From contig JAMJFZ010002307.1 of the NCBI GenBank assembly GCA_026225945.1, positions 9,859,501 to 9,923,500 of the forward strand: a stretch of DNA of 64,000 nt. Direction: 5' to 3'. The position numbers and the translations under genes were made by a program. A model generated the notes under the pieces. It was not told the origin of the DNA. It saw nothing but the letters and a program-made list of their open reading frames with translations, and did not search any database. Source of the DNA: Cricetomys ansorgei (Eukaryota; Chordata; Mammalia; Rodentia; Nesomyidae). This document shows positions 46,321-59,384 of the stretch, piece after piece; the stretch's first letter is position 1, and each line of letters starts with the position of its first letter.

Positions 46321-48750
46321 GTAATCCAGAAGGTCAAGTGTGCTGGGTACTATCATGCAGGCGGCAGGAGACAGAGCTGGGAACCGAAAGCATGTAGTCA
46401 TCAGGCCCAGGCGTTTTACAGACCAACATGCGCAGTGGAGACGCTCTACGTCCAAACAAGTCCTGCCTGTTGATGTTTGTGTTCACTGTTCACCAAAGTC
46501 TCCCAGTTGATGTTTCTCGGGATGATGAAATAATTTGTTTGTTCAGCTCCAGGAAGCCTGTGGGTGTTTGGTATGTGTTAATGTATTGATTGATGCTCAG
46601 AGGAAAGTTCCAAAGTCAGTATGTTTTCTTTCTGAAGAATCTACTAGCAATCCACAAATGCCCGCTGTAATCATGTATCTACTTCAACATTAAATCCTTT
46701 TCATGTCCTTAGTGACAACTGGGGGCTTCATTTCAGTTGATGCTTGTAAAGGAGAACCACCCAAAGGACCATTATCATCACAATTAACATATATGCTCGA
46801 TTTAATGTTTATATCAGGCAGAGGGCATTTTTCAAACAACAGTTTTCCTCAGTTCCCTGCAATTTGTTTTTACAGAAAGCTAGTTAAGCCCAAATTCGTG
46901 GCTACCAACTATGGAAAGGATATTTTGACAGAGCTCTGTATGCATTTGCATTCTCTATTATCTGAATGGAGTTTTGGATAAAGGAGTCTTATATGTTTCA
47001 AATGCAATCCATGGCATTTGTCTGTTTTTGTTGTTGAGAGGCACTGTATTTAGCTGTTGGGTTTTGGAGGGTGGCAGGCACAGAGGGAAGCGGAAGGGAA
47101 GGGTTGCAAGGAGACCAAGGTGAGTGTGAATGAGGCCAGGGGAAGGTGCAGGAATCTGTGTGTCCAGTTACCTGCTGTGTACCTGCAGTTACAGGCTGTG
47201 GGACTGCAGAGCTAGCCCCCACTTCTTTAGTAGTGACTGTCCAGGGGGGTGGAGAGAAAATGCAAAGCATTGTGCAGTCCGAGGGCTGGCAGATGCTTTA
47301 ACCCCACAAATGCTGTAAGCCTCAGAAGCATCTCTCTTAGCACTCCCCCTCTTCCAGCCCTGAGTTGAACTCTCTCCCCTTTGTTTTCTTCCTCCCTAGC
47401 TCGCCTTCCCCTTCCTCCACCCTAATGTCCCATTCTGCATTGCTTAGCTGTCTCAATGGTTCCCTGGTTCTAGATTCTTTCAACTGGGTTGCCCGTTTGT
47501 ATTTTTGTTGTACATTTTTTAAACACTAAATTAACTGTGAAGTGAAATATATGCTTGATTTGTTTGTCAAATTCTATTAATATGTAGATTCTCTGTGCCA
47601 TATGCTTGTGCTGTCAAAAGAATGGAGATACAGACTCCTCACATCTTAAGTTGTTTTTTTTTTTTTTTCTTTTATCCTGAAGATCAATAAAGTACCTTAT
47701 GTACTCTGTGTGGAAAAGAAAAAAAGAAAAACATTAAAGTTAACAAAAAGGCGATCTTTATGTTGATCAATAGCGAAGCACGTTCTTGCTGAATGGTACA
47801 TCTAGAATCACAGGAACCAAACTGAGACATGGAGGTGAGAGGACAACAAGACCTCTGTGGTCATGTCCACTCTTTCCCCGTCCATGCTGTGTGGTCAGTC
47901 CTCTCTTTCCCCTGTGTGAGTTCTGGAGCTCAAAGCTTCAGGCTTGGCCGCAAGCATGTTTGTCCATTGAGCTATCTTCATGGTCTCCTGCACCTGACTT
48001 TTATTAATATATCCTTAGCTTTTAATTAACAGGAGAGTTTCCAACAGATTATATTCAGGAAAAGGCATAACAGCATTACCAAGTCCTTTTTCCCTTCCTC
48101 TTATACTTGTTTTCACCAATGCCAACCAATGCATTCATCTCCCGAACATTTTTTTTTTCCTGAAGGAAGACTTCTCATATAAGGTGTAAAATACAGAGCA
48201 CAAAAATACAGACATGCAGTTTCATTATGCTGTAAAGGGAGCAAGTCAACAGAGCATGAAGAATGTGTTAAGGCTGATGATCCCTCAGGGGCACAAGGGC
48301 TATCGTGCAGCCCACGGCGACAGGCACTCATTTCAGTTCAAGCAGCATTTCACATAACATCATGGAAGGGAGCCTCGGTGGCTGACAGTATGGTGATGTA
48401 GAAGTTGGCCAGGTGGGTGGGGGAAAGGAGTAGGTGTGTAGTTGGATGGGCTGGAAAGAACATCGGTAGGAGGGAGGGTAAATTATCTCTAAGAATCAAC
48501 TCTGTGAAGTGCTGTCTTCGTGTGCTATTCCATCCATCACCTTATATAAGTGCTTTCTGGCAGAGTACAGACGGCACATCGCATACGCTGTGTCAGTCTG
48601 TGGCAAAGGACTGGCTACGTCCTCTCTTCCCGTCTGCCCTTACACTTTCTTCGCTTCTTCTCTTACTTGCTTTCTTTTCTTACCTTCTTACTCTGTCACA
48701 GGCTGCGAATTGTTTTCTTAATTTATTTTATCATTTATTTATATGTATGT
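46320..48750. other. Mostly unique sequence; candidate transcript 3' end inside
   Basis: No repeat family was assigned. At 47430-47735 the sequence resembles an AT-rich 3' UTR, with AATAAA at 47686-47691 and an A-rich run at 47713-47731 (discussed as a finding). A 16-T run lies at about 47654-47669. Confidence 0.4.
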
Positions 48751-48755
48751 TTGAG

Positions 48756-48757
<2 letters not shown>

Positions 48758-48828
<71 letters not shown>
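48758..48828. repeat. (CT)n(GT)n microsatellite
   Basis: CT repeats pass directly into GT repeats without interruption. It joins the tail side of the antisense SINE to its right. Confidence 0.97.
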
Positions 48829-48829
<1 letters not shown>

Positions 48830-48900
48830 ATGTGCCCATGGGAGCCAGAAGAGGGTGCTGAATCCCCAGGAGCTGGAGTTACATGCAGTGGGTATATAAA
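48829..48900 (-). mobile_element. B3-type SINE fragment, antisense
   Basis: It contains gggagccagaagagggtgct and gaatccccaggagctggagt, then ends abruptly after gttacatgcagtggg. Confidence 0.65.
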
Positions 48901-49068
48901 GAAATGCATGTTGAAGCATCCATTGCTGCCCCAACCCTAGTCCCTAACACGAAAACCTGCATCACGTGTCTCTTGCAAAGGTGGCAGAAATTTTGGAGGA
49001 TGATCCATAAGCTCTTTAGGGCTGTGATTATGTAAGAAGAGATGGTTGTGCCATGAAACACAATAGGG

Positions 49069-49156
49069 CAGCTACAGTGGACAGCTACAGTGGATATCTA
49101 CAGTGGACAGCTACAGTGGACACCTACAGTGGACAGCTACAGTGGGACAACTACAT
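49069..49156. repeat. 13-bp minisatellite, about six units
   Basis: The unit cagctacagtgga is repeated six times from 49069 to 49146, with variants beginning tat and cac. A degenerate end follows. The 13-bp period means each unit shifts the reading frame. Confidence 0.95.
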
Positions 49157-49159
49157 GCT

Positions 49160-50430
49160 GCAGCTATAGGGGGCTTCATCTTGAAGGTGTGGATGGATGT
49201 TACAAGAAATGGCCAATGTCATTCAGGAGGGTTACTACTACCACATGTCCACTGAAGGCCATGTGTGATAACCCAGGAAGCAGTTGCCAAGGAAACAGAG
49301 AGATGTCTGTGTCCTTGCGAAGGGGTTAAAATGCCGCCACTCCCAATACTAGCATTTTCTCCTTTCTCCTGAGAGGTGAGATCCAAAGACTACAAACTCT
49401 CAACACGCGTAGCTTTGGGAACTACAAGTTGCCTAGGCTGGGGGAAGTGAGGAAGGAACCCAATTGGATGAGGAGATAAAGCGATTAGGTGAAGACGGAA
49501 ATGGGTCAAAACTAAATGAGACCAACCTATCAGAAATGACTGATACCTTGGGAATCTGTCTGGAATATTGCTCAGAAAGTAGTGGGCCAGCAACTGTGGG
49601 AAGTAGAGAATCTTATATCATGTGAGTTGGAATACCTTCATAAAATGGTGATAGCATCAGTACCATAGTCAATTTGCTGAAACACTGGAGGAGGGGACCC
49701 ATACGAGGCACACAAGTGTGGATGTGAAGATGGAGATGCCCACAAAAACACAAAACGTAGATGTTAAGTGTCAATCACCTAACTCATTTTAGAGCTCAGA
49801 AGGGAACCCAAGCAACGGTTGTGGGAAAGACCTGAACTTAGTAGGCTGCAGGCGCAAGGCAGTTTGGTACCTTCTCAAACCATCGTTTAACCCCTTTCTG
49901 CTTTGCTGTCTTTTACTCCAAATAGGGAAATCCTGTGGCTTTTCAGATCAACATCGGGCAAACAGAGTCCACTTTGGTTTCAGATGATTAAAATATTAGG
50001 TACTGTTCTTGTTTGAAGCCCTTCCTTCCCAATTTCATGTCCTCCTTGTTTTCTGCTTCTGTTCGTAATCCAGAGACCAGTTAGTGCTGCCCATATACAC
50101 ACCTGTGCGGGCAATCCACCAGAGGCCATGTCCCGAAAGGAAGGTGTTCTCTTTCCCTCAGCAGCCATCAGTTGGGGCTGGGTGAGGGCAGGGCCACTCG
50201 GGCACATGTAGCCCATAGTAATTAGACTCCTTTAGGATTCTAAGGGATTCAAAGAACACAGAAAAAAAGAACGGAATACAATTGAAATGTGGGATTATGT
50301 TAGTGAAAAAGTGAGCAGCTGATAATACACCTCATCAGTTCCAGCAAAGGTCATCTCAGCCCTGGCTGGGCAGCTTCTAGAGAAGGACTGCTCTCAAGAT
50401 AACCCTTGAGGATCTGAGCATGGAGCTTGG
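49160..50430. other. Unique sequence without recognised features
   Basis: I see no repeat family, exon or RNA gene. An RFX X-box-like site (gttgccaaggaaac) lies at about 49284-49297. Confidence 0.4.
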
Positions 50431-50615
50431 TTGGTACAGTGCCTCTGAAGCATCGTGAAGCCCTGGGCCAGAGCCCCAGCACTGAGTAAACCGAGCATGA
50501 TAGCACATGCCTGCAAGCCCCATAGAGGTAGAGGTAGGAGTTCAAGGTTATCCTAGGCTGCAGAGGGAGTCTGAGTCCAGCCTGGGATGCATGAGACCTT
50601 GTCACAAAGAGGTGG
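50430..50615 (+). mobile_element. B4 SINE (ID-B1 fusion), sense
   Basis: An ID-like head (gcttggttggtacagtgcct, gggccagagccccagcactg) is followed by a B1-like body (gatagcacatgcctgcaagc, ggagttcaaggttatcctag, gagaccttgtcacaaag). Confidence 0.8.
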
Positions 50616-51149
50616 GGGGATTATTTGGGTCTATATTTTGAACCTGGAAAACACACATGACTCTGAGTGCCCGAACTTGCATTTCATCCCAACACAGCCT
50701 CCTTTGATCTGTCCCCCATGCTCTGGTGATCTCCCTCTTAAGTGGCTGCAGAGCCAGTTGGGTATTAGATCTAACTCCCACTAACCCTGGCCTTCTAAAG
50801 GCGCCACCACCTCCCAACAGTGTGCTGAACTAGTGAATCTTGAGGATACATTTAAGATGGACGCCACCAGCATGATGCTGTGTTCTCAGCCTGTGGCATC
50901 TGCCCCAAGCACAGGCATGCTCAGGGGTATTGTGATGTTATATAAATGCAGAAGGCATTTGCACAGAGATAGCATGAACCAGGTCTCTCTAAAAGCATGG
51001 TGGGAGAGGAGCTAAGAAAGAAGCACCCACTGAAGGGCTCCTAAGAGCTCCATTTAACTGTAGATTAAAGCACAGGGAGAGGTTTTTAGAGTTTGGAAAG
51101 ATAATCACAGAGACAAGCCAAAACGGATTAGTGTGACAGCATTTTGAAC

Positions 51150-51355
51150 AGGGGTTGGAGGGATGACTTTGTGGTTAAGAGCACTGGGTCCTCTTGCAGA
51201 GGACGCAGGTTCAATTCCCAGGGCCCACATGATGGTTCACAACCTTCTGTAACTCCAGTTACAGAGGATCCTCTGGCAGTGCACACACATGGTACACAGA
51301 AATGTACATGGCCAAAATACCCATACACTTAAAATAATAAATAAAATACCATAAT
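51150..51355 (+). mobile_element. B2/B3-type SINE, sense
   Basis: The head ggttggagggatgactttgt, a B box within aggttcaattcccaggg, the body acaaccttctgtaactccag and an AATAAATAAAA tail are all present. Confidence 0.85.
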
Positions 51356-51902
51356 AATTTGTTTTTTCTGTTCCTGTTGGCATCACTACAAAATTCATTA
51401 GTTTGTGTTGAAATGTGTCATCATTTTATAATGATATTGAAAGTTCTGGTCTACCCAAAAACCATCTGACCTTTAAAAATTACAAGTAATTTTAAAAACA
51501 AAATGTAAGGATTAGCAGAATCTTACAGGGGGAAATGACCACGTTCCAGTTTTTCAAATTTTCAGGGCAAAGAGGAACACCGACATGAAAAGATGAAAAC
51601 AAAAAACCAAGCAAGTAAAGGACCAGGTGTGCAGCCTGATTTCATCGGTCCCATCCTCCCATCCAACAGAGCATGGCTGCCCTGTCATTTGTTGCTGAAG
51701 TCCACAGTGGAACCAGAATATCTGTGTCCATGAATGGAAGCAAGTACGTCAGATCCTGACATTCTCACTGGCCAAATAAGGTTAAGATGGATAATATTAG
51801 GTTGTTTGGGCATCAGTGAATACATACATCAATGAATACAATGAACTAAGGAATGTATACAAGATGCCCATACAATAAGCACCATAAAAAAAATAAAACC
51901 TG

Positions 51903-52075
51903 TGCTGGTAGGACGGCTCAGGAGGCAAAGGTGCTGGATGTCAAGCCTGATGACCTGAGTTTGATACCCAGAACTCCCAGGAAGCTGTCCTTTGACCTCT
52001 CCATGACCTCTATGGCATGTGCATACACACATACAAACTAAGTAAATAAATGTAAATTTTTAATAAAAAATGTAT
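51903..52075 (+). mobile_element. B3A-type SINE, sense
   Basis: It contains ggtaggacggctcaggaggc, caagcctgatgacctgagtt, gaagctgtcctttgacctct and a TAAATAAATG tail. Confidence 0.8.
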
Positions 52076-52177
52076 GCAAAGTCAAATTTTTATTTTTACA
52101 CCTGTAGGGGGTCATGTTCTAGGAGAAGAATGTGATCTGACTTAATCTAATATATGCTGAGATCTAAAAGTAATTTT

Positions 52178-52350
52178 TAAACATAATCATTTTTATGTGT
52201 ATATGTGTTTGTGAGTATATGCACGGATGCACAGAGAGGCGGAACAAGATATCAGATTCTCTAGAACCAGAGTTACCGGCTGTTGTGAGCTGCCTGACAT
52301 GGGTGCTGGGAACAGAACTGAGGTCCTCTGCAAGAACAGTATGCCCACTT
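52178..52350 (-). mobile_element. B3-type SINE, antisense
   Basis: It shows tatgtgtttgtgagtatatg, accagagttaccggctgttg, catgggtgctgggaacagaa and a reversed head near 52330-52345. Confidence 0.75.
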
Positions 52351-52412
52351 AAATATATATAAATATAAATAATATATATATATATAAATATATAAATATA
52401 TAAAAATAAACT
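52350..52412. repeat. AT-rich tract (TATAAATA)n
   Basis: Alternating TA and TATAAATA motifs directly beside an antisense SINE. Confidence 0.9.
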
Positions 52413-54270
52413 TGCAGAAGTTTATTTTTAGTTCTGTATAAAATAATTGTTTTATGCACTAGGGACTACCCTAGGTCTTAGTGTTTTGTATTGTCTGCAG
52501 GTGTTGGATTTCTGTGGTGGATGTTTGATTGCTTATGATCTACACCTGAGGAGTTCTGGATGAATGAATAAAAACACTTGAGCTCAGATGCTTGAGGTTC
52601 CACTGTGAGTATGACACTGGCCATGATGGTGGTTCTCTCTGCTGAGGTCTGGCAGGGCTTCCACCAATGAATATGCCTCCTTGTCTTCCTTGCTGGGCTA
52701 CCACAGCAGTGTACTACTGTAACCATGAAGCCATATCTCCTTAAAATTATACTTTAACTCTAAATTTTGTAGCTATTCAGATTATTTTAACTTTTAGTGA
52801 TTATAACTATCACAGACATATTTTTAAAGGGAGAGTAAGCTGTTACAATTAAGGATTGATTTCTATCACGTTTAGTTCCACTTTGTCCTTGAAAGGCTCA
52901 AAAGCAAGACAAAAAGAAACTCGTAAACATTGTTCTATGAACCGCTGGGACAACCATTCATTAATATCTGTGAAGTCACTTTAAACTGAAAGATAATTTC
53001 TAGCATTTTCCTAACTGTAGTAAACAAATTTAAATGTTGGAATATAGAAATTTCCATGTAATGCATCAACTGTGCATTTGAGAGTAATGATAATTAGGAC
53101 TTTTCCAAGTAAGAAAGGGTCTTCCTGGAACAAAGATGTTTTGTTGTTCAGATAAGGTGGTAATTATTTCTATTCAAAGCTATTTTTAAGTTGTTTGTGT
53201 CTGTAGGAGTCAGTCCTGGCTATGGTAAAGCTTGACCTAACAAGACAGCTGGTATGAAAATTACTGGTGATTTGCTTAAATAAACATGAGCATGCAAAAC
53301 ATGATTCTTGTTTTCTTCCAATCTCTTAATCACAGGGACTCACAATGGAAACCTCAATATCCTTTCTTCTTCAGCCACTTATTGACTTGTCATACACATC
53401 GGTGGCTTTTGCAGATTTCTCCATTGTACGGCTCTGGACCAGTCACTCAGAAAACCTGGCTAGACTCTCAGTCTTGGAACTAATCCCGGCACAAGTGGTG
53501 AATCCACAAGGTGTTGTTCAGGGCTTAGTGAGTCTGAGTGATTGAGCGATCCAACCTCCAGGATACAGGGAGAGAGAACAAGGCTGAAAGGTTCTGTGTT
53601 GACAATGCAGCAGAGTCAAGACCCTCTGAAGTCTCCAGTTTACAGCTGCAAACCCAAGGGAATGGGGAATGCTGCCCTTGCTTGCAGGGTCCTCATCAAC
53701 AAGAAAAGCAAGGAGCGATGAGGAACGACCTCCAGCCTGGCAGAAATAGCAGTTTGTAACTCTGACATCTTTCAATCATTTTAGTTTTTTTCTTTTAAGT
53801 TGAAGTTTGCATAAGTAATTATATGCACATAATAGGAACATTCAAAGGATATAAATTGAAGGTGTGATTAAAAAAAAAAAAGAAAAAGAAGTTCCCACAG
53901 CTGCTGCTAGTTAGGATCCTAGAGGCTGGCTTAATTAAGCCCTGCCCAGGACAGAAACCTCAGATACAGAGAGCTCCTTGGGAGTTCAACACTGGCCAGG
54001 CTTGAAGGCACACTTCCTTCTCTGGAAAGCAGGCTAGCAGGAGTCTCCAGGATTCTTTTTTTCATGAGCCCCAGCCCAGAGCTGAGAACCAGAAACCAGG
54101 CTTCTGGAGTCTTCCTTGCCTTCTTCCCCTTGGGTAGAGTTACAGAATTGCTCTATGTTTTAAAACCCCAAGGTATCCAAAATTATAGTGTCAACTAGGC
54201 TCTGGTTGAATGAGCATATGCAAATAAGGTGAAAAGATGAGACCCATCAGAGCTGCCAAAGCTGACTGGC
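52413..54270. other. Unique sequence without recognised gene
   Basis: No repeat family was assigned apart from a short A run at about 53870-53890. Open frames of 65-85 codons between 53286 and 53775 overlap on both strands and show no domain. Confidence 0.4.
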
Positions 54271-54272
54271 AT

Positions 54273-54325
<53 letters not shown>

Positions 54326-54333
54326 TGTGTGTA
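54273..54333. repeat. (TG)n microsatellite
   Basis: About 30 TG units with one TATG interruption. Confidence 0.97.
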
Positions 54334-56539
54334 GGGTGCAATGACACCCTGAGCCTGCCAACAGTTCATAGTCAGATCTGTGGATATCCAGTATCTGTCT
54401 CTGTGGTGGTAGGGACAGATTCTTGTTACCTATGTTCTATTCAGGTTTCCTTTATTTGGCTTTGTTTCTTTGGTTCTTTTTGCATTGACAGCTACCAGCA
54501 GCCTTGTCTCTGTAAATGTTTTGACCACCCAGGTTGAGTCTGCCTGTCGGAAAGGTTTAAATGGGCCACTCTGGCCCCTTACCAAATGCATAGCAGTTGC
54601 AACCTTTGAATTTAGGCAAGAAAGTCTTCGAGACTCAGTCTTTTCTCTAAAAGATGAAAACTCAAGAGATTAAGACATCACAAAAGCCCTATTACCATGT
54701 TGGAGACTATTGCTTTTATTTGTATTGGCTGTGGGAGGTTGACAATCTAATTGGTGTCATCTGAGGCCATCAATTGCCTGCACTAGTGTCTTTTGCATGA
54801 TGTGGGAAGCAATGTATCCAGGTGACAGTTTCGTCAGAGTTCATTCCCTGGTTTGCAGCCCCTGAATGACTGAGCATGGAAGGAGGTCCTATATCCCCAT
54901 TCCTTACCTTTAAGATGAGAGTCCTGCAGTTCTGTTAGTGAGGTTGCATGGCTCCATTCACATCTTTCTCACTATTGTCCATCACTCCATCCATCCATGG
55001 TGAGATTCGCCTAACCCATGTACCATGAGGCTGTTAAAGAAACTGCCAGTGATTGAAATGTGATTTTAATCTCTGCTTCAGATTCTAAAGCCATTTTTTT
55101 ATATCAAAATGTACACATAACTTTATGGAGCTTGTCTAATGGCAGCAATAATGACTCAAAATTGAAGAATCTATTTTCTGTCCTTTCTTAAGGCTCCAAA
55201 GAAAGTGTTCTCTGCACTAAAGTGAACATAAGTATGTTGTCACAAAGCTTTAAAATTAAATTCCCATTGCTTATGTTGGGTAGACCTGAGGATACAATAG
55301 AAGCCGAATAAATGCCTATAAATTGAAGGTTCCATCACTATAATGTGAACATTTTTTATCACTAATGCACAGTATGTTCAAGGGAGCACCCACATCTCTT
55401 TATTGAGCAAGGTCACTAAAGGGTTTTACAGCAGGCAAAAAGCTGCTCTGTCTCTGACAAGAGTAAGTGCAATGGAAGACCCCTAATCCCCTCACATAAC
55501 AGACAAGCTTTCTGGACAAGGAACTCTCTGTATCCCAATAGAGTTTGGGATACCTCAAGAATGCAAAACCTCAATTCTCAGGTGTGTCACTTGAGAGCTG
55601 GTCCTTCAGAAACCCCCTTATGGGGTAGTTGGAGGCAGCAACCCATACCAGATATTTGCTACAGATGCTCAAAGCTGATATAGCTTGCCGGCTTGCACTA
55701 GGCTTCCTGTTCAGTAACCTTTCCTAAACCCAGTTGTAGAAAAGTTCCTACATTCCTTAAGGTCCATAAAAATCACGATGACAAAAAAAAATGTATTTTA
55801 GTTTACAATTAAAGTCTTTCCGGAGAATATGGGGTATCGCAATGGCGGTGGTATCCATCTGTTGTATGAGGGGAGACACGAACAAACATTGATTCACTCC
55901 AGATGGACACCAGCCACAGAGCAAGGGAACAGTTCTACCCAAGGCTGATTGGACCAAGCTGATTGGTCCACTGAGTTCAGTGTGCTTACCTAAAGGAACA
56001 TATGTCAGTGAGAGACTTCTGCTCCACAGTCTTCACCAGCGTGAGTGACTCATGAAAGTTACGTCCCTGCAGTCCCCTGAGGTAGCCACCATGGGCCTGC
56101 CTACCATCCCTTACCACCGCTTGCCTCCCACTGCCAGAAAGCCTAGCCTCAGCATTTCAGATTTTAGCTCTCCCAGGCTTTCTACTATCAATGGCTGGGG
56201 AGCCGTGGCCTGGAACAACTTTCCATTTTCCGTTTCATAAACAACACACTTGTTTTGCATTCAGACGATTAGGCTCAGTTTTCTCAATGCGTATGGTTTC
56301 TTATTTACTTTTTCCCAGTAGCTTGATAATTTCCACTTCCCTTTGCATCTGGAGGTCTCTCTGAGGTCACCTCAGCCTATCAGTTAGGCGTCATAGCATT
56401 GAACTTCAAAAGTACCCAGGCTACTTCATAAGGTCTTCCCCCCTAATCTCATGCATTGATCTTTTCACATTGACAGATTCACAGATTCATAGAGGTTCCC
56501 AAGGGAGAGAAATATTCAGGCTCTTTTTAGTGGTGGGAG
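54334..56539. other. Unique sequence with an NF-Y/AP-1-like cluster
   Basis: No repeat family or exon was recognised. At 55944-55969 two inverted CCAAT boxes lie in a palindrome, and an AP-1 site (tgactca) follows at 56046-56052. Confidence 0.4.
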
Positions 56540-56662
56540 GGGACAGCTTGACAAAGCCTCACTCTGTTGTCCTGGCTAGCTTCTAACTTATGATTGTCAT
56601 GCCTCAGTTTCCCAAATGCTGAGATTACAGATGCGTGCAATAACATCCAGCAGCCCTCAGGG
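56540..56662 (-). mobile_element. B1-like SINE, antisense, diverged
   Basis: It contains cctcactctgttgtcctggc, tcatgcctcagtttcccaaa and gctgagattacagatgcgtg, which are 7SL-derived blocks in reverse. Confidence 0.65.
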
Positions 56663-58312
56663 CTTTGAGAAGCAAAAAAACAAATGAAAATATATCAAAG
56701 AAGCAAGCTCTTTCCTTTATAGCTTTCCTTAAGGCAGTGCATTGATTTCGATTTATCTCACCCATAAAGCCTCTGAAATCATTCTCCCTTGGGACAAGAA
56801 GGATCCGGCAGTTGAAGTGATTAGCAGCTTTAAATGTTACCTCCAGCCTCTGCCTGTCTAAAAGAGTAGTTCAGTTCTGGTCACCATCTGGAGCCCCATT
56901 TAAAACTTCATCAAATTTAGTTCTGACACATTGTTACCATCTTGAAGCAGAAGTCCTGGTCCTCTGGCTCTGGCAATCTTCCTGTCCCTTCTTCCTGGAT
57001 GACCCCTGATCCTCAGGTGTAGAGGTCCTGTTGTGGATATATCCAGACATTGATATTATTATTCTTATGTATCTGATATAAGAGCTGCAATTGGAGACAC
57101 AGGGCTGGTTATATGGCAAAGCCCTGATTCCAGCGTGGGCCGCTTCTGACCTCAGTGGTGATACTGTCTTCCCAATTAAGTTCTAATTAACTTCTAATTG
57201 CCTCTGTGACTCACTCTGGATCTAAGAGAAAGAGATGTGGACAGTACATTTGAAGTGTGTATGAAGTCAGGGGAGGAGGAGCAGTGCAGATCTGTGGCTC
57301 AGGCTCGGACGTGCGACCCAGAGGACACAGACTCCAGATGTCCCAGCTGAGAGCACGTGGATTTGTGAATCTGAAGAGATGTGGAAAAGACAATGGAAAT
57401 CTGATTTAGCTTCTTGCTTCTGCATTCTGACTTGGATCAGACCCACCACGCTGCCTTTCCACTATTTGACAGTCCTCTTGAATTTAATATTTGCATGTTT
57501 GCAGGGGGGCTTCTCCTGTCTTTCCCAGAGTTCTCTGGTTGGGATGCAAAGTCTCTTAATATTTGACAAACACTTCTCTCTTCTACCAGCTAGCATCAGC
57601 TGAGATGCCTCTAATGTGTCCAATCCTGCTGTGCTCAATCAGATTGTATGAACAACATAACATCTCTAATCAATACTTTGAAAACGTAAGCTGAACAATC
57701 TACTTGCTCAGTTTGCAGAGATTTCATGTAACATTTGGGTGGGCTTTACCTCATCTACGTCTTTAGAGGAAGCTCTTTAAACTGGAGGTTTTGCGAGGAG
57801 ACTAATGTAGTGTGGGAAGGACTGCACTGTGTTGTGACGTCGGGAATAACTCCATGCATTTGCTTATTCTGCACAGCAATGTTTTTACTTTGCTGACAAT
57901 TCAGTCTTGTTAGAGAGCCTTTTGGAGGCTCAGTGGCAGCTTGGCAAGCAGGAGCGCTCCCTCTCATTCATTCCAGATTCATCTTCTCACACAGTCCGTA
58001 TTCCGTGGATGCTCTGCTCGTTTGAGATTGTCCTTGTTCCCTTCTCAGCTGTGACAGTCACTCCTGTGTCTTAGAATGGATGAGTTTTCAGGATTTTTTT
58101 TAGTTCTGGCCATAGTGAAAATCAGCTTTAACTATAGATCTCTAAGGTACTAGTATACAGGGGAAGTTGGTTTCTTCTAACATTTTCTAAACAAGGAAAT
58201 GGTTTTCTATCCTGGTTTATTATACCAATTCTTGGATATATGAAAAAGTTAACTGCAACTATTTTTGTTTGTTTTAAAATAATATCCAGTGGTACTATCT
58301 GCTGATGTTAGC
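56663..58312. other. Unique sequence without recognised features
   Basis: I see no repeat family, RNA gene or supported exon. Open frames are 60-74 codons long and have no domains. Confidence 0.4.
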
Positions 58313-58320
58313 CTCTAGAT

Positions 58321-58545
58321 AAGTGGTTCTCAACCTGTGGGTTGCAATCCCTTTGCAGGGGTCAAAGGACCCTTTCACAGTTGTCACCGAAGACCCTCTA
58401 CATATCAGATATTTATATTACGATTCATACAATGGCAAATTTACAATTACGAAGTAGCAACAAAAATAATTTTATGGTTAGAGGTTACCACAACATGAGG
58501 AACTGAATTAAATGGTTGCAGCATTGGGAAGGCTGAGAACCACTG
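58321..58545 (+). mobile_element. URR1-type hAT (Charlie group) non-autonomous DNA transposon, complete
   Basis: The 225-bp element begins aagtggttctcaacc and ends ggctgagaaccactg. These ends are inverted repeats matching at 13 of 15 positions. An exact 8-bp duplication, ctctagat, flanks it at 58313-58320 and 58546-58553, as expected for hAT insertion. Internal blocks (ggaccctttcacagttgtca, attacgattcatacaatggc, ataattttatggttagaggt) identify the rodent URR1 family. It encodes no transposase. Confidence 0.92.
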
Positions 58546-59384
58546 CTCTAGATCAAGGTAAAAGGAAAAACAGAGATCAACCATTCCCAAAATGTAGAAA
58601 AGGGCACTGATAGCCAACTGCCTAAAGACGACTGGCCGAGAGTCAGGCTTGGACAATAATGAGTCCTTGGTGCCTCCAAGCCCCACCCTCCCGTAAATAA
58701 TCCACAGATCTGCGTGATTGACAGCAGCCGCCTGCCACTGTCACTTGCAGAGGGAGGCAAGAATGACAGCATCTTTTAATTTACTTTCATGCCTGCCTAT
58801 CATCGCCCTTCACGAGCAATCTGTTAACACACCACACAGTCACCAAAGAGTAGATGAGGCCTCTTGGCAGCGGTTGTGCAAGGAATAGAATTACAGAATG
58901 CATCCACTTTTCCATTTTCATGCTGAGGGAGTTTGCTACAGATTTTCCTTGATAAGCTTTCCCAACAATCTCTAATATACATGTATTCACTTTATTGCTT
59001 GTTTTTTAAGGGGCTGTTACGATTTTTTTTAACTCTTCCAACTGATGTAACACATACACGTCTTCATCATAAGACAGAAGAACTGAAACAGACAAAGGCA
59101 TTCCAGGTGAGCCTGCCTCCTGTTAGAAGCACCATCCCTAGCCGCCTCCCAAGAGAGACCACCATCTGTTTGCTTTCTGTCTTCGTACATGTTCTGTGTC
59201 ATAACGCATGCTTACACATAGAAATGGCATGGAACTTTTTAAGCGCAGATTGCATACAGTTTTAGATATTGCACCTTGTTTTTGTGTTGGAGATACTTTT
59301 CTGACAACACGTATGGATTTATTTATTTTTTTAATACAAAATGTTACATTGGCCTACAAGTAGGTTGCGTTTTTTAAAATCATT

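Noticed and set aside
49069..49156. CRISPR-like array
   Set aside because: The units are contiguous 13-bp repeats with no spacers, and the host is a mammal.
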